DNA of 5,890 bases from CAZDOD01 sp964506935. Lineage in GTDB: Bacteria > Desulfobacterota > Zymogenia > Zymogenales > Zymogenaceae. Below are positions 1-5,608 of this stretch, in pieces (the first letter of the stretch is position 1; each line of letters starts with the position of its first letter). The translations under genes and the position numbers were made by a program. The notes below the pieces were generated by a model. The model saw only the letters and a list, made by a program, of their open reading frames with translations. It ran no database searches and was not told the origin of the DNA. The stretch spans positions 1 through 5,890 of the forward strand of contig CAZDOD010000174.1 of NCBI GenBank assembly GCA_964506935.1. The letters run 5' to 3'.

Positions 1-647
1 CCGGCTCCGGCCAGCCTTCGGGCCGCCTCCTCGGTGCCCTTTATGTCGTAGAGGCCGGAGGAATCATCCCCCTCCGATAAATACTCTGTGATTACTTCTG
101 CCCCGGCGTTTCCGTCTCTCACACCCCCCATAAATCCCTTCTCAAACCTCAAGATCGGGACGAATCCGCCCCCGCCGATGAAACCGACCTTGTCTTTTTC
201 CGTTGCTGTCCCGGCGATATATCCCGCCATGTAACCCGCCTCGTTTTCCTCAAACAGGACAGATGCGAGGTTTGTCAGCGGTGCCCCTTCCGCCCCTATC
301 AGGATGAATTTTACATTAGGATTTGATCTCGCCGCCTCGCTCATTGCGCCCGACATTCCGCCCTCGTCCGAGGCGATTATTACATCGACGTCCATCTCGA
401 GCAGATTGTAGATCAACTTATCGGTATAGAGATCGAGGCGGGGTGTCCGCACAAAATCTATCCCCTCTTCTGCCTTCAGCTCTAACAGGGCCTTTTCGAC
501 CGCGTCGTTAAAACCACCGTCCCCCAATCCCTGGCTCTCCATGATCCAGCCCACAACGAGCGGGCGATCGAGATCCTGGGAAAATGCACAGGGCAAAAAG
601 AGGAAAAGAGATATGATCAAAGCGATAGAAAATCTAAAACGATTCAT
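1..647 (-). CDS. BMP/PnrA-family ABC transporter substrate-binding protein, 3' end outside window
   Basis: I translated this frame by hand: 215 uninterrupted codons from ATG at 647 to the window edge. Residues 1-23 form a signal peptide (basic MNRFR, a hydrophobic stretch, cleavage likely after CAFS). The Cys at 20 follows Pro and is not a good lipobox, so the protein is probably soluble in the periplasm rather than a lipoprotein. The mature part matches the BMP (PF02608) fold order: a first beta strand with VVGWIMES, then GDGGFNDAVEKAL (42-54), DVDVIIASDEGG (86-97), NVKFILIG (111-118), LASVLFEENEAGYMAGYIAG (127-146), KVGFIGG (153-159) and RFEKGFMGGV (167-176). Known members bind nucleosides or related ligands for an ABC importer. 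The usual Asp in the first loop is Glu here (E37), while F46-N47 match the ligand-stacking Phe-Asn, so the ligand is uncertain. GGAGGT lies 3 nt before the ATG. The gene is downstream of, and possibly co-transcribed with, the radical SAM gene. Permease genes, if any, lie outside the window. Confidence 0.85.
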   Translation of the reverse strand, partial: MNRFRFSIALIISLFLFLPCAFSQDLDRPLVVGWIMESQGLGDGGFNDAVEKALLELKAEEGIDFVRTPRLDLYTDKLIYNLLEMDVDVIIASDEGGMSGAMSEAARSNPNVKFILIGAEGAPLTNLASVLFEENEAGYMAGYIAGTATEKDKVGFIGGGGFVPILRFEKGFMGGVRDGNAGAEVITEYLSEGDDSSGLYDIKGTEEAARRLAGA

Positions 648-705
648 AATACCTCCAAATTTTTTTCTATATCCAAAAATCAGATATATTTGTTAGCCAA
701 ATCAG

Positions 706-1869
706 TTAAATATACCCGTTCATCATCTCCCGTATCTTGTCTTCCGATCCCTCGACATCCAAGATGCCGAGTCTTTCTCTTATTGTCTCTATTCTGTTTT
801 TAATTGATAAGTCCGAGAGGTCTTCCTGACTTCGCAAGAGTCCCGCCCTCCTCCCAATCTTATAAAGGAGTCTTTCGGATTCGTCAAGGGAAAGGTAGCG
901 GTCGATGACATCCAAAATATATTCCTTGTCCTCGGGGAGCTTTCCATCCACCTCCTCAAGGAGGTTTAGGATGTGGTCGCTTACGATCACGCTCCCGATG
1001 CCGGATAGCCCCTCAACAAAGAGGCGTATCTCGCTGACCACCTCGTCGTCCGATAAAAGTTCAAACCTCCCATCGATTACATCCTTATAGAGCGGCATGG
1101 CGGGGTGGACATGTAGCGTCCTGATCCTGATGAAATGGGGATTTATTTCGTTTATGACCCTTGCGGTCTCTTCGGCGTGCTCCTTTGTCCATTTTCTCCC
1201 CCCGAGACCCGGCATGACATACTCAGACAGTTTGAGCCCGGCCTCGATGACATTTTTCCCGCCGGTTATGTGCTGGGCCGAGGTCACGCCCTTTTTCGTA
1301 AATTCCAAGACCTTGTCCGAGCCGCTCTCGAGCCCTATATGGACCCTCGTCAATCCCGCTCCCCTTAGCATTTTCAGGTCTTCGACCGTCATCCTTGCCA
1401 CGGTGGCGGACCGGGCGTAGGTCGTAATCCTCTCTATGTCTTTGAATTTCCCCTTGAGGTATGTGAGAATCTCAAAGACCTCCTCCGGTTTCATGACTAG
1501 GCTGTTGGCATCCTGGAGGAAGACGTTTTTACCGCCCGAATAGAGCCATAGTGCCAGATATTTGGACTGGGCACCTCCGCCGAGGGCGCCGGAAAATATC
1601 GACCTAGCCACGGCATCCGTCACTTCCCCACCCTCTCCCATCTTCCAAGATAGGGCCTTGATATCTTGTGCGATATCGTAAACTGCGTCTATATCGGCCT
1701 TGATCTCGTCGACATCCCTTCTGGAAAATTTCGCCTGTTTGTAAACGGGGCAGAAGGTACACTTGTTCCAGGGGCAGTTCCTCGTAAGACGCAGTAGCAG
1801 GCTCCTCGCCTCGCTGGGGGGGCGTATCGGGCCCTGTTCAAAGAAGATATTTTGCTTATTTAGATCCAA
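706..1869 (-). CDS. Radical SAM protein with CX4CX2C cluster motif
   Basis: The 387-residue product has a radical SAM core of the Elp3/HemN-like superfamily. C32, C37 and C40 in NCPWNKCTFC should hold the 4Fe-4S cluster that splits S-adenosylmethionine. The spacing is CX4CX2C rather than the common CX3CX2C; related proteins that begin with a PPSEA motif (here residues 17-21) share it. Other core landmarks are FLQDANSLV (117-125, beta-2 region), TTYAR (149-153), RVHIGLESGSDKVLE (175-189, SAM-binding region) and YVMPGLGG...HAEETARVI (217-239). These three cysteines are the only ones in the protein, so no auxiliary cluster (SPASM/Twitch) and no B12 domain is present. The C-terminal 100 residues are mainly helical and charged. 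Translation starts at TTG (1867-1869): an in-frame TGA lies three codons upstream and the next Met is residue 77, past the cluster. AAAAAGG just upstream is a weak ribosome site. The reaction catalysed is unknown. A near-consensus promoter lies about 75 bp upstream. Confidence 0.88.
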   Translation of the reverse strand: MDLNKQNIFFEQGPIRPPSEARSLLLRLTRNCPWNKCTFCPVYKQAKFSRRDVDEIKADIDAVYDIAQDIKALSWKMGEGGEVTDAVARSIFSGALGGGAQSKYLALWLYSGGKNVFLQDANSLVMKPEEVFEILTYLKGKFKDIERITTYARSATVARMTVEDLKMLRGAGLTRVHIGLESGSDKVLEFTKKGVTSAQHITGGKNVIEAGLKLSEYVMPGLGGRKWTKEHAEETARVINEINPHFIRIRTLHVHPAMPLYKDVIDGRFELLSDDEVVSEIRLFVEGLSGIGSVIVSDHILNLLEEVDGKLPEDKEYILDVIDRYLSLDESERLLYKIGRRAGLLRSQEDLSDLSIKNRIETIRERLGILDVEGSEDKIREMMNGYI

Positions 1870-1943
1870 TGGCCTTTTTCAAGATTATTTTTTAAAGAGT
1901 ATTTTTTAAACCGCCGAGACGATTTTTTTACTATAATCTAATT

Positions 1944-1973
1944 ATTATATCAGAGTAAAACTGATACTGTCAA
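1944..1973 (-). promoter_or_regulatory. Sigma-70-type promoter for the radical SAM gene
   Basis: On the minus strand, TTGACA (1973-1968) and TATAAT (1949-1944) are both perfect consensus boxes, separated by 18 nt. Transcription should begin near 1937, giving a leader of about 68 nt before the TTG start at 1869. The position and direction fit the radical SAM gene, and possibly the BMP gene behind it. Both boxes are seen directly; activity is inferred. Confidence 0.7.
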
Positions 1974-2075
1974 TCCTGCTTTGTGGCTTTGGTGTCTGTT
2001 TTGGGAGGAGGGCTTTGTTTCTCATCCTCTACTTCAGATCGAGTTATCAAGATAGGGCCTTGGGCATGATAGTTT

Positions 2076-2121
2076 GATATAGTTTTCTAATATTTTATAG
2101 AAAATAGTTCTTGACTATATC
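2076..2121. repeat. Interrupted inverted repeat overlapping the plus-strand -35 box
   Basis: The left half, 14 nt at 2076-2089 (GATATAG then TTTTCTA), is matched by reverse complements in two parts: TAGAAAA at 2098-2104 and CTATATC at 2115-2121. The central loop is 8 nt and the right half carries a 10-nt insertion (2105-2114). The last arm overlaps the -35 hexamer at 2111-2116. It could be an operator or an RNA or DNA hairpin, but in AT-rich DNA chance matches are common. Confidence 0.35.
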
Positions 2122-2139
2122 GAAATTCTTCAATATAAT
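2111..2139 (+). promoter_or_regulatory. Sigma-70-type promoter for the ABC transporter operon
   Basis: TTGACT (2111-2116, five of six consensus bases) is followed after exactly 17 nt by TATAAT (2134-2139, perfect). The predicted transcription start is near 2146. No other candidate between here and the ATPase gene has both boxes, so this is the best promoter for the operon and implies a leader of about 280 nt. Activity is inferred. Confidence 0.62.
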
Positions 2140-2414
2140 TATAGTTTATGGGTGATCGTGTGATCTTTTATAAAAATCGGTAAACTCAATAAAAACTCAG
2201 TAATATATTTCGATGTCTTATATAATCGACCAAACAGACCAGATAATTTTTCCACCATAGCTTCAAATAACATCAAAATCTTAAGTCAAAGCTTTTAAAC
2301 ACTCACATGAAATTTTTTATATTCTTTTTTTGGTTTATAAAAATTTCAGACCTTAAGGGCTTTTTTATCCCAAAAACAAAAAACAGAGCCGCCAGATAAT
2401 GAGATAATAAGATG

Positions 2415-2420
2415 GGGGGT
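2415..2420 (+). promoter_or_regulatory. Ribosome binding site that decides the ATPase start
   Basis: A GGGGGT run ends 6 nt before ATG at 2427, a good distance for a GGxGG-type Shine-Dalgarno site. The earlier in-frame ATG at 2412 has no purine-rich site at a suitable distance and itself abuts this run. The start at 2427 also gives the usual family N-terminus (MDMIEVTNLTKYYG). ATG at 2433 is a second possibility. Confidence 0.5.
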
Positions 2421-2426
2421 AGTTTT

Positions 2427-3374
2427 ATGGATATGATTGAGGTTACAAATCTTACAAAATACTATGGGCCGACCGCAGCCCTCAAAAACGTCAGCTTTAC
2501 CGTTAAGAAGGGCGAGATCTTGGGATTTTTGGGGCCCAACGGGGCCGGAAAGACCACGGCGATGTCAATCTTAACCTGTCTTTTCCCTCCCACCTCCGGC
2601 ACGGCGAAGGTCTCGGGTTACGACATCCTCGAAGAGCCGATAAGTGTGAAGGGACAGATAGGCTACCTCCCCGAGAACGTCTGTCTCTATAGCGACATGG
2701 TTGTAAGGGACTATCTCAAATTCGCCGCTGAGCTGAAGGGAATACATAAGAAGGATATCCCCAAAAATGTCGATAAGGTCATCGGGGACACAGAGATATC
2801 GGGCGTCGCCCACCGCATCATAAAAAAGCTGTCCCGTGGGTACCTCCAGAGGGTGGGGATCGCCCAGGCGCTTCTCAACGACCCTCCGATCCTGATTTTG
2901 GATGAACCCACAATAGGCCTCGATCCGATGCAGATCATCTCGATCAGAAAACTGGTCAAGAACCTCTCGGGGGAGCGGACTGTCATACTCTGCAGCCACA
3001 TCCTCCCCGAGGTGAGCCAGATCACCGAGAGGGTCATAATCATCAACGAAGGAGAGATTATCGCCGCAGACACACCCGAAAACCTGACGAAGAGGCTCAA
3101 GAAATCAGGGAAGGTTTCAATCACCATCGGCGGCCCTGAATCGGAGATAAAAAAGACGATCTCGTCCGTATCAGGAGTCAAGAGTGTAAAAGAGGGTTCA
3201 AAGACTCCTTTCGGCACGACGTTTTTCGTAGAGCAAAAGCCCGGTGGTGACATAAGGGCCGATCTCTCAAGGGCGGTAGTCGAGAAGGGATACAATCTTG
3301 TCGAACTCCGTCAAGAAGAAATCAGCCTCGAAGAGATCTTTATAAAACTCGTCACAGATGAAAAGGAGGTATAG
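2427..3374 (+). CDS. ABC transporter ATP-binding protein, GldA/ABC-2 type
   Basis: The 315-residue protein (320 if started at 2412) is the cytoplasmic ATPase that powers the permease encoded next. Counting from the 2427 start, it has Walker A GPNGAGKTT (36-44), the ABC signature LSRGYLQR (135-142), Walker B LILDE with catalytic Glu160, D-loop GLDP (164-167) and the switch His191 in CSHIL. All catalytic motifs are intact. The Q-loop position reads YLPEN, with Glu (83) where most ABC proteins have Gln; this is usual in GldA-like members. After the nucleotide-binding domain, a C-terminal extension of about 90 residues ends in LEEIFIKLV (301-309), a tail typical of ABC-2 and GldA-type ATPases rather than import ATPases. 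The stop codon sits 3 bp before the permease start, and the permease ribosome site lies inside the end of this gene, indicating one transcript. GldA is the closest named relative I recognise; gliding is not implied and the substrate is unknown. Confidence 0.92.
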   Translation: MDMIEVTNLTKYYGPTAALKNVSFTVKKGEILGFLGPNGAGKTTAMSILTCLFPPTSGTAKVSGYDILEEPISVKGQIGYLPENVCLYSDMVVRDYLKFAAELKGIHKKDIPKNVDKVIGDTEISGVAHRIIKKLSRGYLQRVGIAQALLNDPPILILDEPTIGLDPMQIISIRKLVKNLSGERTVILCSHILPEVSQITERVIIINEGEIIAADTPENLTKRLKKSGKVSITIGGPESEIKKTISSVSGVKSVKEGSKTPFGTTFFVEQKPGGDIRADLSRAVVEKGYNLVELRQEEISLEEIFIKLVTDEKEV

Positions 3375-3377
3375 TCC

Positions 3378-4154
3378 ATGCGATCTGTCAGAAATATATG
3401 GGCACTCTACAAAAAGGAGATAAGGGCCTATTTCACCTCGCCCATCGCATACGCCATCCTTACAATATTCCTCCTTATCGCCGGATACTTCTATTATGTT
3501 ATGGTACTGTCATATCAAGAAATCATGCGTATGCCCGAATATATGCCGTACCTTGATCTCAACATAAGTGAAGTCATCCTGAGGCCGTTTTTCGGCAACC
3601 TGAGTGTCATTATGTTGTTCTTCATCCCGATCCTCACGATGAGGCTCATCGCCGAGGAGAAACAGACCGGCACGTTGAAACTCCTCCTCTCTTATCCCGT
3701 AAGGGATATAGAAATCTTGGCGGCGAAGTTCCTGTCGGCCGTGTCCGTGCTCGTTATTATGTTTCTCTTGACCTTCCCGCTCCCCGCGTTCCTCTTCGCC
3801 CTGAGTGACCCCGAGGTCGGCCCATTTATCGCCAACTATCTTGGGATACTCCTTTTGGGGACTGCATTTATTTCCCTCGGGCTTTTCGCATCTTCGATAA
3901 CGGAGAGGCAGATCGTTGCCGCCGTGATGTCCTTCGGCTTCCTAATCATCTTTTGGGTCATCAACTGGGTGAAAAATGCCGCGGGCTTTAAATTTGGTAC
4001 AATTCTCGATGAGATATCAATCCTATCCCACATGGATAATTTCACGAAGGGGGTAATCATCACCCATGACATCGTATACTACTTCCTGTTTACGACCTTC
4101 TTCCTTTTCCTGGCGCTCATTGCCCTCGGATCCCGCACCTGGAGGAGTAAGTGA
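3378..4154 (+). CDS. ABC-2 type permease, GldF-like
   Basis: This 258-residue integral inner-membrane protein has about six hydrophobic segments, at roughly 22-42, 72-92, 116-141, 152-172, 177-197 and 232-252. The motif from MRLIAEEKQTGTLKLLLSYP (88-107) is the conserved cytoplasmic coupling segment of the ABC-2 permease family, where MRL.AEE..TGT..LLL..P is typical. The N-terminal amphipathic piece IWALYKKEIRAYFTSPIAY is also typical of GldF-like permeases, and the length is close to theirs. AAGGAGGT (3363-3370) lies 7 nt before the ATG, so the start is secure. The protein should pair, probably as a dimer, with the ATPase encoded just upstream and with the GldG-like protein encoded just downstream. 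The TGA stop overlaps the next ATG by one base, pointing to translational coupling. The transported substrate cannot be read from the sequence. Confidence 0.9.
   Translation: MRSVRNIWALYKKEIRAYFTSPIAYAILTIFLLIAGYFYYVMVLSYQEIMRMPEYMPYLDLNISEVILRPFFGNLSVIMLFFIPILTMRLIAEEKQTGTLKLLLSYPVRDIEILAAKFLSAVSVLVIMFLLTFPLPAFLFALSDPEVGPFIANYLGILLLGTAFISLGLFASSITERQIVAAVMSFGFLIIFWVINWVKNAAGFKFGTILDEISILSHMDNFTKGVIITHDIVYYFLFTTFFLFLALIALGSRTWRSK
4141..4147 (+). promoter_or_regulatory. Ribosome binding site within the permease 3' end
   Basis: GGAGGAG ends 6 nt before ATG at 4154 and only 3 nt before the alternative in-frame GTG at 4151. The spacing favours ATG. This gives a TGATG junction in which permease stop and GldG-like start share one base. 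Confidence 0.55.
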
Positions 4155-5608
4155 TGAATAAGAAACTTATAAAGATTAAGGATTACCTAAAAGAACTTAA
4201 ACCCAAGCCTCTTTCGAGGAGCTGGAAATACGGCATAAATGCCGTCCTCTCGGTCGTCCTGGTTTTGGGGATCATCCTGTTTTTGGATGTCCTCTCCTAT
4301 AAACACAACAAGGAGTATGACCTGACCTCCGACAAGAGGTTTTCTCTATCTCCCCAGACCAAAAAAATCCTCGAATCCACTGAGGGGGAGATCAAGGCCG
4401 TTGCGTTCTTCTCAACCGAAGACCCCCTCAAGGAACACGTATCCGATCTTCTCGATCGGTATAAATACGAATCGGACGGGACGTTTCAATACCGTTTTGT
4501 CGACCCGGCGCTCAGGCCCAGTGATGCGAAGGAATATAATGTCGAGGTGTATAATACAGTCGTCTTAGTATACGGCGACCGCACAGAAAGGGTGACCCTC
4601 ACAGAGGATGAGATTTTCAAATCCGGCGAACAGAGACTCACCAACGCCATCTTGAAGGTGATAGCCTCAGAACAAAAACATTTATATTTTCTTACGCAGC
4701 ACGGTGAACACGATATCGATGACGATTACAATACGGTGAAATCGAGCCTCGAGAGTCAGAACTATAAAGTTTTTAAGCTGAATCTCTTAAACACCCCAGG
4801 AGTTCCCAAAGATGCGGCGGTGCTGATCATGGCGGGACCGCTGACCAATCTCTTTGACGTTGAGATCAAGAGCATTAAAGATTATCTTGATAGCGGCGGA
4901 AGCGTGCTCATCATGCTCGATCCCGACGCAAAATCGCCGAGGTTCGAGTCGTTTCTCGAAGAGATCGGTATCGCGATGGGAAAAGATATAATCATCGACA
5001 CGCGCTCCCGACTCTATGGGGGTGACTATACTATACCGATGGTGAGTATATATTATCCCCATGCGATCACCGAGGATTTCAAGCTCCCCTCATTCTTCCC
5101 GTATGCGAGATCGGTGGAGATTGACAAGGATGCTTCAGACTCCGCCGGATGGGACTTGAAATATCTGGCTAAGACGAGCGAATACAGCTGGGCGGAGACC
5201 GATCTCGGTGGCGGGGCCGTGAAATTCGATGAGGGGAGGGATAAGCCGGGGCCGGTTCCGGTAGTGGCCGTGGGGGTAAAGAATATTTCCGGAGGGGATG
5301 TCGAAGAGACCGATCAAGAAGGGGTTGTGGGGATGGAGGCCAAGATTGTTGTCTTCGGCAACTCGGAATTTGCAAACAACACATTCTTCTACGTCGAGGG
5401 GAACAGAGAGCTTTTTTTGAACTCGGTAAACTGGCTCGCCGAGGAGGTGGAACTAATCGCTATCGGTCCAAAGGATAAGAGGATGGATGTCCTGACCATG
5501 AGCCGGGGTCAGGCGTTTTGGTTCTTTATGATCTCCATTATAATTATGCCACTTTTGGCGGCATGCTCAGGCGTGATAATAACCTTAAGGAGGAGATGGA
5601 AGGATTGA
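4154..5608 (+). CDS. GldG-like auxiliary protein of the ABC transporter
   Basis: The 484-residue protein (485 from the alternative GTG at 4151) is anchored at both ends by membrane helices (about 28-48 and 454-477), with a large domain between them that should lie outside the inner membrane. Family landmarks of GldG and the ABC-transporter auxiliary domain (PF09822-like) are YDLTSDKRFSLSPQTKKIL (55-73), HLYFLTQHGE (176-185), DYLDSGGSVLIMLDPD (243-258), VVFGNSEFANN (399-409) and NRELFLNSVNWLAEE (417-431). The usual GHGE motif is QHGE here. The second helix is followed by a basic LRRRWKD tail, which should be cytoplasmic. In the family this protein accompanies a GldA-type ATPase and GldF-type permease, and its exact role, whether substrate contact or scaffold, is not established. 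The middle region (about 285-395) is less conserved and Gly-rich, probably giving ligand or partner specificity. The gene overlaps its neighbours at both ends. Confidence 0.9.
   Translation: MNKKLIKIKDYLKELKPKPLSRSWKYGINAVLSVVLVLGIILFLDVLSYKHNKEYDLTSDKRFSLSPQTKKILESTEGEIKAVAFFSTEDPLKEHVSDLLDRYKYESDGTFQYRFVDPALRPSDAKEYNVEVYNTVVLVYGDRTERVTLTEDEIFKSGEQRLTNAILKVIASEQKHLYFLTQHGEHDIDDDYNTVKSSLESQNYKVFKLNLLNTPGVPKDAAVLIMAGPLTNLFDVEIKSIKDYLDSGGSVLIMLDPDAKSPRFESFLEEIGIAMGKDIIIDTRSRLYGGDYTIPMVSIYYPHAITEDFKLPSFFPYARSVEIDKDASDSAGWDLKYLAKTSEYSWAETDLGGGAVKFDEGRDKPGPVPVVAVGVKNISGGDVEETDQEGVVGMEAKIVVFGNSEFANNTFFYVEGNRELFLNSVNWLAEEVELIAIGPKDKRMDVLTMSRGQAFWFFMISIIIMPLLAACSGVIITLRRRWKD
5587..5595 (+). promoter_or_regulatory. 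Ribosome binding site at the GldG/DUF4340 junction
   Basis: AAGGAGGAG directly precedes ATG at 5596, an unusually short distance if GGAGG is the pairing core but acceptable if AAGG is. An alternative TTG at 5605 lies 11 nt after GGAGG and would give a TTGA overlap with the GldG-like stop. The ATG is preferred, but the start is not certain. Confidence 0.45.

Larger units (their letters stand above)
1870..2426. other. AT-rich divergent intergenic control region, no supported gene
   Basis: This stretch separates the minus-strand radical SAM gene from the plus-strand ABC operon. It is markedly richer in A and T than the flanking genes and every reading frame is broken by stops. It contains one strong promoter facing each way, an interrupted inverted repeat and ATAGTT(T) copies next to the plus promoter, and a leader of about 280 nt ahead of the ABC ATPase gene. 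I see no tRNA, riboswitch core or convincing rho-independent terminator. A patch at about 1970-2066 is less AT-rich than the rest and could be an old gene remnant. Confidence 0.7.

Noticed and set aside
323..511. Plus-strand open frame rich in Arg and Pro
   Set aside because: It is antisense to the conserved BMP-family frame and shows the composition expected of a shadow frame.
648..705. Hairpin in the gap between the radical SAM and BMP genes (TATATC paired with GATATA on the minus strand)
   Set aside because: The stem is only six A/T-rich pairs and is followed on the transcribed strand by an A run, not a U run, so it is not a rho-independent terminator. No acceptable -35/-10 pair was found in the gap either.
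1097..1420. Plus-strand open frame of 107 codons inside the radical SAM gene
   Set aside because: It lies opposite a well-supported conserved gene and its translation resembles no protein family; it is a shadow of the minus-strand coding pattern.
2148..2183. Eleven-codon ATG frame right after the operon promoter
   Set aside because: It begins only a few bases after the predicted transcript start, has no ribosome site, and shows no runs of regulatory codons, so a leader peptide is not supported.
2221..2226. Additional TATAAT in the operon leader
   Set aside because: The sequence 17 nt upstream (CAGTAA) does not resemble a -35 box, and such hexamers are expected by chance in DNA this AT-rich.
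2351..2366. Terminator-like CCTTAAGG followed by a T run upstream of the ATPase gene
   Set aside because: The palindrome leaves too few pairs once a loop is allowed, and the stem has almost no GC strength. It would also terminate the operon's own leader.
2711..3295. Minus-strand open frame of 194 codons inside the ABC ATPase gene
   Set aside because: The opposite strand carries every ABC catalytic motif in frame, while this frame has low-complexity, unrecognisable content.
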